Assembly (NCBI RefSeq): GCF_905397435.1
Contig: NZ_CAJPVI010000012.1
Location: 103,278 to 167,277, forward strand
DNA from: Cupriavidus numazuensis
GTDB lineage: Bacteria > Pseudomonadota > Gammaproteobacteria > Burkholderiales > Burkholderiaceae
Direction of reading: 5' to 3'
DNA length: 64,000 nt
In this document: piece by piece, positions 18,567 to 26,085 of the stretch
Numbering within the stretch: the first letter of the stretch is position 1
Layout: every line of letters begins with the position of its first letter
Translations under genes and position numbers: made by a program
The notes under the pieces: model-generated
Database searches by the model: none
What the model was told of the DNA's origin: nothing
What the model saw: only the letters and a program-made list of their open reading frames with translations

Positions 18567-19049
18567 ATGACCACTGAACCTGTTGGTGCCGATTCCCGAC
18601 GCAGAACCATTCTCGCTGCCCTGGCGCTGTTGCCCGCCGCCGCGTGGGCCGCTTCGCCCCAGTCGGCAACTGCCGTCAAAGTCTGGAAGAGTCCGACGTG
18701 CGGCTGCTGCAAGGACTGGGTCGCGCATTTGCAGTCGAACGGTTTCGAGGTCACGACGTACGAAGTGGACGACCTCCCCGCTGCACGCAGCAAGGCGGGC
18801 ATGCCCAACCGCTACGGCTCATGCCATACGGCGGTGGTCGAAGGCTATGCGCTGGAGGGCCACGTGCCGGCGCGCGAGATCCGTCGCCTGTTGCGCGAAC
18901 GCCCGACGGCTGTCGGGCTGGCTGTGCCCGGCATGCCCTTGGGGTCGCCGGGCATGGACGGCCCGGAGTATGGCGGGCGCAGGACGCCGTATGACGTGCT
19001 GCTGGTGATGCGGGACGGGAAGGCCAAGGTGTTCCAGGCCTATCCCTGA
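18567..19049 (+). CDS. DUF411 copper-associated protein (CopG-like)
   Basis: 160-residue exported protein with a signal peptide (about residues 1-33) and the DUF411 fold: KSPTCGCCKDWVAHL, NRYGSCHTAVVEGYALEGHVP and GPEYGG. The CxCC cluster plus the later SCH supply likely metal or redox ligands. DUF411 proteins (CopG) occur in copper islands and bind copper in the periplasm. Here it closes the copABCD transcript. Confidence 0.88.
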   Translation: MTTEPVGADSRRRTILAALALLPAAAWAASPQSATAVKVWKSPTCGCCKDWVAHLQSNGFEVTTYEVDDLPAARSKAGMPNRYGSCHTAVVEGYALEGHVPAREIRRLLRERPTAVGLAVPGMPLGSPGMDGPEYGGRRTPYDVLLVMRDGKAKVFQAYP

Positions 19050-19084
19050 ACGCAAATGAAAGGCGGTGAATGCCCTTGCGGCGT

Positions 19085-20104
19085 TCACCTTTGCCCGGCA
19101 GGCGGCTCCACGCTGGCCAGGAAATCGCACTTGGCGAACTCGAGCCCGGCCTGATAGCGGATCTGCTCGCCCTGATGCGTGCCGCGCATGCAGTTCAGCA
19201 GCACGCGGATCAGATTGGCCCCAGCAATGTGCGTAAACGGATAGCCGCCGCCGAACCGGGGATTCATTTCCAGCAGGTACTGGCGTCCGTCGCGGACGAT
19301 GACATCGCAGTCGACGTTGCCGATATGGCGGAGTCCGCGGCTGATGCGCCCCGCCATGTCGCTGAACGGGTCGCTATCGACGGTGACGGCACGGTCGGTT
19401 TCTCCGGCGCGCATGGATAGCTTCTTGCGCACGGCCACCCCGACGGGCCGGGCTTCGAGATCGTTGAAGACGTCCAGCCCATATTCCTGGCCGGAGATCA
19501 TTTCCTGGATCAGGACAAGTGCATCCGGCTGGCCCATGCGGGTGAACTTGGACTGCTTCCAGATGCGCTCGCAATAGGCATGGGCGAAGCGAAGCTCGTC
19601 GCGGTTCTCGACGAAGAAGATGCCAAAGCTTGCGCTGCCCCAGCGGGGTTTCACCACGAGTGGAAAGTCGATGTCGCCGGCTTCGATTGCATCTTCGGCG
19701 CTTTTCAGCGTCGCATAGCTGCGGGGAGTCGATATGCCGACTGACTCCGCAAACTGTGCGGTTAGGAACTTGTCAGCGCAGAGGTGAATGACCTCCGCGG
19801 GCGACACAACGGGAACGGTGCCGACTTCGCGGAAGCGATGGGCGTGCTCCGCGATCAAAGGCAGTTCAAGGTCATTGAGCGACAGCAGGACCGAGATGCG
19901 GTTTGTTCTGCAGACGTCGACCAGCACATCGATGTAGTTCTCCGCATAGATGTCCGGCACAACCACGAACGCATCGCAAATGCTCGCCGCCGGCGCACTG
20001 TGCTGGTTGTCCACGCCAAACACCATGCCGCCGCCGTTCAGTTCCGCCTTGAAGTACTCGACCAGATAGCGCCTTCTCCCTACGCACGTCAGCAGCACGT
20101 TCAT
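19085..20104 (-). CDS. ATP-grasp domain protein
   Basis: 339-residue ATP-grasp enzyme of the carbamoyl-phosphate-synthase-like class. The N-terminal subdomain MNVLLTCVGRRRYLVEYF resembles PylC-type ligases; the central lid VVKPRWGSASFGIFFVEN and C-terminal DVIVRDGRQYLLEMNPRFGG provide the ATP/Mg site (EMNPR). ATG at 20104 was chosen because the fold begins there and TGGGGA lies upstream; an in-frame start 20 codons earlier exists. It likely ligates an amine to a carboxylate; substrate unknown. No operon partner of known pathway is visible except a nearby sugar transferase on the same strand. Confidence 0.82.
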   Translation of the reverse strand: MNVLLTCVGRRRYLVEYFKAELNGGGMVFGVDNQHSAPAASICDAFVVVPDIYAENYIDVLVDVCRTNRISVLLSLNDLELPLIAEHAHRFREVGTVPVVSPAEVIHLCADKFLTAQFAESVGISTPRSYATLKSAEDAIEAGDIDFPLVVKPRWGSASFGIFFVENRDELRFAHAYCERIWKQSKFTRMGQPDALVLIQEMISGQEYGLDVFNDLEARPVGVAVRKKLSMRAGETDRAVTVDSDPFSDMAGRISRGLRHIGNVDCDVIVRDGRQYLLEMNPRFGGGYPFTHIAGANLIRVLLNCMRGTHQGEQIRYQAGLEFAKCDFLASVEPPAGQR

Positions 20105-20397
20105 ATCAGTCCCCAGTGGCATTTCAATCACAATCGTCCTGTCTCTTGCCGGCAGGTCCGTCATGCAATTCTTCCGGCACTTGCCGGAAGGTGCATAGCA
20201 TGTGTCATCTAATCAGAAGGCATTGCAAGAAAGAAGCACGATATGTGCGCTCGTCCACGAATGGCAGCGAAGCACTTTCAACGTACCGGGGGCGTGGGTG
20301 GTGAAGGGCCGTGTGATGGCCCTCACGTGGCATCCGGCGCCATGGCGCGCCGTTGAAGAAACGACAGATGGCGAGGCCCGATAGTGTCCGGGTCTGC
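20105..20397. other. intergenic region with hairpin
   Basis: 293 bp between the sugar transferase stop and the ATP-grasp start (both minus strand). A CTTCCGGCA / TTGCCGGAAG inverted repeat at 20171-20190 may terminate or regulate. Nothing coding is convincing. Confidence 0.5.
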
Positions 20398-21057
20398 TTA
20401 TCCAGCGGAGTGGGCCGGAACGTCTGCGCGCGGCGAGGTTTCCAGATGGCTGTCTTCCTGCGCGCTGACCTGGCTGCCCTTGAAATCCGGAACCGTTGCT
20501 TCGCCAGCGGCGTTGATGCCCTGGCGCTGTATGACGGTACCGATCGTGAGCCACAGGATCTTCATGTCCAGCCGGAACGACTGGTGGTCCACGTACCAGG
20601 TGTCGAGGCGGAATTTCTGTTCCCACGACAGGGAGTTCCGGCCGTTCACTTGCGCCCAGCCGGAAATGCCCGGACGCACGAGATGCCGGCGTGCCTGCTC
20701 GGGCGAGTAGTACGGCAGGTATTTCGGCGGCAACGGCCGCGGACCGATCACGCTCATGGTGCCGATCAGCACGCACCAGAACTGCGGCAGTTCATCGAGG
20801 CTCGAGCGGCGCAGGAAGCGGCCGAATGGCGTCAGCCTGTCTTCGTCGGGCAGGAGTTCGCCGTCGGGCCCGCGCTCATCGGTCATGGTCCGGAATTTCG
20901 TGACCTTGAACGGTTTGCTGCCCAAGCCTATCCGTGTCGGCCGGAACAACACCGGCGAACCCAGCTTGCGGCGCACGAAGCCCGCGAGGATCAACAAGGG
21001 AATGGCCAGCGCAAGCAAGGCCAGGGCGGCGAAAACGATATCGAACAAGCGCTTCAT
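20398..21057 (-). CDS. sugar transferase (phosphoglycosyl transferase, PglC/EpsL type)
   Basis: 219-residue monotopic phosphoglycosyl transferase. One N-terminal hydrophobic helix (residues 8-28), then the conserved KFRTM, a DEDRLTPFGRFLRRSSLDELPQ-type catalytic Asp-Glu region, GPRPLPP and RPGISGWAQVNGRN. Such enzymes attach the first sugar phosphate to undecaprenyl phosphate at the cytoplasmic face. Start at 21057 matches the family N-terminus (MKRLFDIVFA); the ribosome site is weak. Other polysaccharide genes are absent from this window. Confidence 0.93.
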   Translation of the reverse strand: MKRLFDIVFAALALLALAIPLLILAGFVRRKLGSPVLFRPTRIGLGSKPFKVTKFRTMTDERGPDGELLPDEDRLTPFGRFLRRSSLDELPQFWCVLIGTMSVIGPRPLPPKYLPYYSPEQARRHLVRPGISGWAQVNGRNSLSWEQKFRLDTWYVDHQSFRLDMKILWLTIGTVIQRQGINAAGEATVPDFKGSQVSAQEDSHLETSPRADVPAHSAG

Positions 21058-21493
21058 GGTCGGTCTGCCAGAGTCGCGGAGCAGCGGAATTCGCGGATCA
21101 CCGATGCACGGCTTCCGACTTTTGCTCCATGGCCTATCTAACCAAGGCTCGCTGTCCCTGTGAAGCGCCCAATGTGGCCAAGGCCACGTTCGCTCGCGTG
21201 TTCCTGCCGCGCCGCATTCGTGCAGGCGGGGCAGGGGCCGCATGTGTCATCGCAGTGTGCGCGCCCGTACGGACGGCGCGGCAAGGGGGTTCCAGACTGC
21301 CGCCATCTGGTTGAGTGACGTGATCGCTGCAACGGGAAAGCAGCGGCGCGCCGCCCGCCGCGCAGCAGGATCCTTGCGTGCGCGGGGCCGTACCGGAGAT
21401 GCGAATCTGGATCCACCCACTGCCGAGCATGGTCAGGCAGTGGCCCGCCCGGCGCGAAGACGCAAGTGGGCATATTTATCGGGAAGAGCAATA
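21058..21493. other. divergent intergenic region
   Basis: 436 bp between the sugar transferase (-) and the flavin monooxygenase (+). It should hold both promoters; no clear -35/-10 pair is visible. A perfect GTGGCC-AA-GGCCAC hairpin lies at about 21172-21185. No convincing gene. Confidence 0.5.
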
Positions 21494-22834
21494 ATGATCT
21501 CGTCCACAGATACTGTCATTGTCGGGGCAGGTCCCTACGGGTTGTCGACTTCGACCTATCTGACAGAGGCTGGTGTGCCCCATCAGATCCTGGGGCATCC
21601 CATGCACGCCTGGAAGAACTTCACGCCGCCCGGGATGCTACTGCGCTCCGAAGCCTTTGCGTCGAATCTCTACGCGCCGTGGGCCGGATATACGGTTGAA
21701 GACTACTGCCGGCGCAATCGAATGGAATACAAGTCGGTGGGCCTGCATCTGCCGGTGGAAACGTTCGTGGATTACGGCCAGTGGTTCCAGTCGGAACTGG
21801 TCGGGCATATCCGCCCGCTGGAAGTGGCGGACCTGTGCCGCAAGGACGGGTACTTTCGGTTGGGCCTCAGTGACGGAAGCACGCTGGTAGCGCGACGCGT
21901 CGTGCTTTCGCTGGGCCTGAAATCGTTCGGACAGGCGCCATCGGCGCTGCGGGGCGTGCCCAAGCCATACGTGCTGCATTCCGGTGACTTCGGCGACCTG
22001 AAGTGGTCGAAAGGCAAGGAGATCATCATTGTCGGCGGCGGCCAGTCGGCAATCGGGCTGGCTGCGCTGATGAGCGAGGTCGGCGCAAAGGTGCGGCTGC
22101 TGGTACGCGGCGACGCGGTCAACTGGAGCAAGGAACCGCGTACCTCCAACGGCATCATGTCCCGGCTGCTCAGGGCGCGTGTGGGACTCGGGCGCGGATG
22201 GGATTCGAACAGTCCGTGGTTGCTGGCGATGTCGTACCTGCTGTCCGAGTATCCCGCGACATTCCACAAGCTGAGTCTGCAGCAGCGCAAGAGGATTCTC
22301 GAGACATCGTGGGGCCCGTCTGGTGCATGGTGGCTGCGCAATCGCGTCGAAGGAAAGCTCGAGGTCTCGACGCAGACAGAGGTGAGGAGCGCCGAGGTCA
22401 GGAACGGCCGGATCGTGATCGAGGTCGATTCCGCAAATCGCACGTCTACCCTCAGCGCCGATCATGTCGTGCTTGCGACCGGCTTCAAGGTCGACATGGC
22501 CAGGCACCCGTTCATGTCATCGGAAATCCTGAGCTCGCTGTCGCTCATCGATGGCTCGCCAAGCCTGACATCGAATTTCGAAACCAGCGTGCGCGACCTG
22601 TATGTGCTCGGACCCGCCGCCGCGATGAGCTTTGGTCCTGCGTTGCGCTTCATCTACGGCGCGCGATATGCCGTTCCCCATATGTCACGGCATATTGCCG
22701 CGCGCTTCAAACAGGAAGCCGGAAGATTCGCGACGCCGCCGCAAGCCGTCACGCCTGAGCTCGCCAATGGCCGCGCAGGCGGCAGTCTGCATGCGAGAAG
22801 CGTTCTCCAGGCCGCGGAGCACAATGCGGAGTAG
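21494..22834 (+). CDS. flavin-dependent monooxygenase-like oxidoreductase
   Basis: 446-residue two-dinucleotide-binding flavoprotein. FAD site GAGPYG at residues 11-16 and NAD(P)H site VGGGQSA near residue 180, with the closing ATGF motif (VVLATGFKVD). The arrangement resembles lysine/ornithine N-monooxygenases and related group B flavoproteins, but substrate residues cannot be assigned. ATG at 21494 follows GGAAGAG. It stands alone on the plus strand, divergent from the sugar transferase. Confidence 0.8.
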   Translation: MISSTDTVIVGAGPYGLSTSTYLTEAGVPHQILGHPMHAWKNFTPPGMLLRSEAFASNLYAPWAGYTVEDYCRRNRMEYKSVGLHLPVETFVDYGQWFQSELVGHIRPLEVADLCRKDGYFRLGLSDGSTLVARRVVLSLGLKSFGQAPSALRGVPKPYVLHSGDFGDLKWSKGKEIIIVGGGQSAIGLAALMSEVGAKVRLLVRGDAVNWSKEPRTSNGIMSRLLRARVGLGRGWDSNSPWLLAMSYLLSEYPATFHKLSLQQRKRILETSWGPSGAWWLRNRVEGKLEVSTQTEVRSAEVRNGRIVIEVDSANRTSTLSADHVVLATGFKVDMARHPFMSSEILSSLSLIDGSPSLTSNFETSVRDLYVLGPAAAMSFGPALRFIYGARYAVPHMSRHIAARFKQEAGRFATPPQAVTPELANGRAGGSLHARSVLQAAEHNAE

Positions 22835-22908
22835 GGACGGTAGCGATGTGCGCGTGGCTCGCAGGCAGACGCCTTGATCTGCGGGCCCATGACATGGTGC
22901 GCACTTGC

Positions 22909-23490
22909 TTACGTCGATAGAGTTGTTCTCCAAAGGGCGAGCGCGCCAGTATGCAGGGCGACCGTTGCCCAGAAAACGACCTGGAATTCCTGCTTCCGAT
23001 TTTTATGCCGCAGAAGATGCTGGGCGGCCAGCGCGCCTGGCCATCCGCCGCACAGCGCAAGCAGGTGTAGATGAGCCTCAGGTATGCGCCACGCGTTACG
23101 GCTCGCTCGCGCCTTGTCGGTGGCGTAGGCGAGAAACGCGACGACGCTGGCCAGCACGCTGGCAATCGCGGCAGGCCGGGGTAGGTAACCGGCAAGCGCG
23201 CCTCCCACCATGATCGCCAGGGCCAACAGCCCCACCAATGCCGGCCGCCAGCTTGCGCTGGACGCTGCCTGGGATTTCGGTGCGCCGGCTATCGCTACAT
23301 TCAGAGCCTGCATCCGGCCATCTTTGCCCTTAGCCAGTTCGAAGCTCACGCGGTCACCCGGCTTCGGTGCAACGGCGCGCGTTTGCAGCGCCGAAACATG
23401 GAAAAAGACATCCTTCACGTCCGCGTGGATGTCGATAAAACCATAGCCCTTATCGGCATGCCATGACTTGACCCGACCTGCTTTTCTCAT
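22909..23490 (-). CDS. cold-shock domain / DUF1294 fusion protein
   Basis: 193-residue protein. Residues 1-65 form a cold-shock domain (GRVKSWHADKGYGFIDI with VFFHVSAL), a nucleic-acid binding OB fold. The C-terminal half is DUF1294, with three to four membrane helices and the signature AYATDKARASRNAWRIPEAHLHLLALCGGWPGAL. The ATG at 23490 gives the standard CSD start. The combination is a known family of unknown role, perhaps membrane-tethered RNA binding. Confidence 0.9.
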   Translation of the reverse strand: MRKAGRVKSWHADKGYGFIDIHADVKDVFFHVSALQTRAVAPKPGDRVSFELAKGKDGRMQALNVAIAGAPKSQAASSASWRPALVGLLALAIMVGGALAGYLPRPAAIASVLASVVAFLAYATDKARASRNAWRIPEAHLHLLALCGGWPGALAAQHLLRHKNRKQEFQVVFWATVALHTGALALWRTTLST

Positions 23491-23645
23491 GGTTCTTTGT
23501 GTGAGGTTGCGGCAGGGGGCAAGTGTAAGCGAAGGTTGGGAGCACTTGAGAGCCCAGGAACCTTTCGCGCGAGCGCACCAGATCCACCAGGTCCGTGAGT
23601 TCGACGTAATGGCCCCGGCGAACGGCGCTGTCGATGACCCTTCAA

Positions 23646-23867
23646 TCAAAGCGAGCCCGGTGAGTCTGCGGCGATCTGTCCGTTGTCCGAGATGGCTAGG
23701 GCGGCAATCAACTCCAGCCAAGCTGGCACTATGGTGACTTTGTTGTTGAGCTCGACCATGTCATCTGCCGACGTCCATAGGAACGCATGCCTGGCACCGC
23801 TGGCCGTGGTGGAAGTCCCGCTACCTGGCCCGATGCTATGTGAAGCGAAACATCCTGTTGCCGACGT
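23646..23867 (-). pseudogene. HAF-repeat protein fragment
   Basis: Reading the minus strand gives RHAFLWTSADDMVELNN followed by LIAALAISDNGQIAADS and a stop, matching the HAF extracellular-repeat pattern (HAFLW..., then xAINxxGQIxA). The open frame is only 74 codons, has no start with a ribosome site, and begins right after an in-frame stop at 23868-23870. It is best read as the decayed 3' end of a larger secreted HAF-repeat protein. Confidence 0.7.
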
Positions 23868-24020
23868 TCATCCCGCACAGGCTGTTGTCGCGCTCGGCGT
23901 TCGCGCGCAATGAAGTCGAGCCGCTGCAGGACCGGCTCATGGAGGTCACCGATTGGCTCGGGGAGAAGGTAGTCCGATTTGAGGGCCACCACCATGGGCG
24001 CAGAGGTAAAGCGGCGCATG

Positions 24021-24055
24021 GATAAAACTAATATTTCTTTGATAAAACTAATATT
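24021..24055. repeat. 15-bp direct repeat, candidate operator of the toxin-antitoxin operon
   Basis: GATAAAACTAATATT occurs perfectly at 24021-24035 and 24041-24055, a 20-bp period (about two helical turns). The second copy lies in the spacer of the promoter at 24039-24066. The stretch is AT-rich in a GC-rich genome. It is a likely autoregulatory binding site for the downstream Xre antitoxin. Confidence 0.7.
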
Positions 24056-24066
24056 AAACGTATAAT
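24039..24066 (+). promoter_or_regulatory. promoter of the relE-xre operon
   Basis: -35 TTGATA (24039-24044), 16-bp spacer, -10 TATAAT (24061-24066), nine bases before the toxin start codon. This suggests a near-leaderless transcript repressed through the overlapping direct repeats. Confidence 0.7.
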
Positions 24067-24074
24067 CGAGTTCC

Positions 24075-24329
24075 ATGAACACAATCCTCTGGACTCGCAA
24101 AGCAGCCAAGCAACTGCGCAAGTTGGACCACCAGCATCAGGGACCGATCCGCGACGCAGTGAAAGCCTTGGAGGAGATGCCGAATTGCTCGAATGTCAAA
24201 CAGCTAACGAATCACGAACATGGCTACCGCCTCCGAGTCGGAAACTACAGAGTGTTGTTTGACTGGGATGGCGGGATCAGGGTTGTAGAGGTTCAGGAAG
24301 TGAAAGCCCGTAACGAACAAACCTACTGA
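24075..24329 (+). CDS. RelE/ParE-superfamily toxin
   Basis: 84-residue toxin: WTRKAAKQLRKLDHQHQ, the mid region YRLRVGNYRVLFDWDGG and the C-terminal VVEVQEVKARNEQTY match RelE-type mRNA interferases, with Arg and Tyr near the C-terminus as catalytic candidates. It is complete in length. The antitoxin gene follows 58 bp later, the toxin-first order known from HigBA-like modules. Confidence 0.93.
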   Translation: MNTILWTRKAAKQLRKLDHQHQGPIRDAVKALEEMPNCSNVKQLTNHEHGYRLRVGNYRVLFDWDGGIRVVEVQEVKARNEQTY

Positions 24330-24387
24330 GTGAGGGGCTGGCTTGAAGCCGGCCCACTGCCCCCCCTCATACGAACAGAGGTACAGA

Positions 24388-24714
24388 ATGAACGCACCGA
24401 CCAACATCCAGATCATCAACGGCCCGGACGGCAAGCCGGAATATGTGGTGATCCCCTATGGCCAGTACATGGCCGAACGTCAGCGCGACCCGGAGGTGAT
24501 TCCGCACGAAGTGGTGTCGCGTACGGTCGACGGTGCCACTCCCGTGAAGGCCTGGCGCGAACATCTCGGCCTGACGCAGGCAGAGGTGGCGTCGCGCCTG
24601 GGCATCACGCAGGGTGCCTACGCGCAGCAGGAGGGCAGCGACAAGCTGCGCAAATCGTCGCGCGACAAGATCGCTGCTGCCCTCGGCATCTTTCCGCAAC
24701 AACTCGACTTCTGA
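24388..24714 (+). CDS. Xre-family antitoxin
   Basis: 108-residue antitoxin. Residues 1-48 form a toxin-contacting region (PEYVVIPYGQYMAERQRD), and residues 52-105 an HTH_3 domain (HLGLTQAEVASRLGITQGAYAQQE). ATG at 24388 with AGAGGT upstream. It neutralises the preceding RelE-like toxin and probably represses the promoter through the direct repeats upstream. Confidence 0.92.
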   Translation: MNAPTNIQIINGPDGKPEYVVIPYGQYMAERQRDPEVIPHEVVSRTVDGATPVKAWREHLGLTQAEVASRLGITQGAYAQQEGSDKLRKSSRDKIAAALGIFPQQLDF

Positions 24715-24757
24715 CGTTCCGTCACCAGGCCGCCGGGATGATCATGCCGGTGGTGTC

Positions 24758-25003
24758 TCATAGAGGCGCGCGCAGCGCCTCTATTCGTTTTGTCTCTTGG
24801 CATGTTTCCGCGTAGCGAGACTGAAGACAGGGTCCTAATCCCATTTCGCGCGATCGGCCGCGCAGCGTGCATTTGAATATCCAGGACCGCGAGCCTGTCT
24901 CAGAAATCTGGAAGTAGAGGTTGCCGCCGTCCGGCTAATGACCGGGTGCATCCAGCTTGCCGATCTTGAGCGCCGTAAGCCGATGCAGCTGCCGTGTCGC
25001 CAT
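24758..25003 (-). pseudogene. tyrosine-type integrase (DUF4102 arm-binding N-terminus) fragment
   Basis: Translation from the ATG at 25003 reads HRLTALKIGKLDAPGH, then an amber stop (24935-24937), then PDGGNLYFQISETGSRSWIF and LRGRSREMGLG. This is the N-terminal domain of P4-type phage or island integrases, where the stop replaces the usual Tyr of GxYPDGG. After GLGP the match continues in another frame (LSSVSLR), so there is also a frameshift. The catalytic domain is missing. It begins 149 bp from the 3' end of tRNA-Ser, the standard position for such integrases. Confidence 0.85.
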
Positions 25004-25152
25004 TTCCCACCCCCATTCTCACCCCTGTTCGATGAGAAGATTTTGTCGGAGTGGTTGGGAACCGGCAAGAAGAGAAATACCCCCAAAACCGCGCCGTTAT
25101 TGGGCTTGCGGGTAGTTCTTGGGAAGGTATCGGAACGCTGCGGAATGAGGAT

Positions 25153-25242
25153 TGGCGGAAGCGGTGAGATTCGAACTCACGGATGGGTCACCCCATCGGC
25201 AGTTTTCAAGACTGCTGCCTTAAACCACTCGGCCACGCTTCC
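25153..25242 (-). tRNA. tRNA-Ser (anticodon UGA)
   Basis: Minus-strand cloverleaf with acceptor GGAAGCG/CGCTTCC, discriminator G and encoded CCA. It has a long variable arm typical of serine tRNA, anticodon loop CTTGAAA, and T-arm GTTCGAATC. Its 3' end faces the integrase remnant. Confidence 0.97.
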
Positions 25243-25487
25243 TTGGAGTGCCGGCATTGTAGCGCGGATTGCGCGACATGCCGCTGGCGCAAGGACCAGT
25301 ACGGCCGCGCATTATACAAGGCCTGTGCGGATCGTTGGGCAAATCTGCGGATCCCTTGTCGGTGCCTGTCCGACACGGCGGAACCTTACAGCCGTGGCAT
25401 GGCTCATACCGGTGTGCCGGGATTGCACCAAGTGCAGCATCAAGTGCCGCTTTCCCGGCTTTACCTGGCAACAGAGGAGAACCCCAG

Positions 25488-26006
25488 ATGCAAAGCAAGT
25501 CGAAGAATCGGATCGCGATGGCGGCCGCCCTGGCCGCGATCGGCCTGGCCGGTTGCGCGGCGCCCTACAACAACGGCTACGATACCGGCTATAACACCGG
25601 CTACAACGCGCCGCCTCCGCCGCCGGCGAGCAACGGTGGCTACACCACGCAGGCCCCGGCAGGTTCGGTCTACTACGGCCGTGTGGAGTCGATTGAGCCG
25701 ATCACCAATACACAGAACAGTTCGGGCCTGCTGGGCACCGTGATCGGTGGCGCAGCCGGTGGCCTGCTGGGCCATCAGGTCGGTGGCGGGCGCGGACAGA
25801 CTGCGGCAACGATCGGCGGCGCCGTGGTCGGCGCGGTGGCCGGCAACCAGATCGAGAAGCGTGCCGGCAGCAACACGCAGACTGCATATCGCGTCAATGT
25901 CCGTCTTGATGATGGCCGTGTGGCTACGGTGACGCAGAGCAACCTGGGCAACCTGCAGGTCGGCATGCGCGCGCGCGTGGCGAACGACATGGCGATGCCG
26001 TACTGA
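25488..26006 (+). CDS. glycine-zipper outer-membrane lipoprotein (17 kDa antigen / SlyB-like)
   Basis: 172-residue lipoprotein with lipobox GLAGC (Cys23), then a Tyr/Asn/Gly repeat region (NNGYDTGYNTGYN), Pro-rich linker, and the glycine-zipper domain LGTVIGGAAGGLLGHQVGGGRGQTAATIGGAVVG. The C-terminal part (YRVNVRLDDGRVATVTQ) matches the SlyB/PcP envelope family. ATG at 25488 with AGGAGA upstream. It probably stabilises the outer membrane; exact role unproven. Confidence 0.9.
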   Translation: MQSKSKNRIAMAAALAAIGLAGCAAPYNNGYDTGYNTGYNAPPPPPASNGGYTTQAPAGSVYYGRVESIEPITNTQNSSGLLGTVIGGAAGGLLGHQVGGGRGQTAATIGGAVVGAVAGNQIEKRAGSNTQTAYRVNVRLDDGRVATVTQSNLGNLQVGMRARVANDMAMPY

Positions 26007-26031
26007 TCCTGAATCGGGTCCGCAAAGCAAC

Positions 26032-26058
26032 GAAGGCCACGGCAATGCCGTGGCCTTC
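26032..26058. terminator. hairpin terminator between convergent genes
   Basis: 12-bp stem GAAGGCCACGGC / GCCGTGGCCTTC with loop AAT, lying between the lipoprotein (+) and hemW (-) stops. The flanking T tracts are short. Confidence 0.65.
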
Positions 26059-26085
26059 GTGCTTTCGTGCCGCTGTCCTGACGCT

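Noticed and set aside
22201..22216. GGATTCGAACA resembling a tRNA T-arm or att repeat of tRNA-Ser
   Set aside because: Lies inside the monooxygenase coding frame and matches only a few bases.
23490..23645. Frame reading VIDSAVRRGHYVELTDLVDLV downstream of the HAF fragment
   Set aside because: Plausible-looking but short, without a start or family; could be chance.
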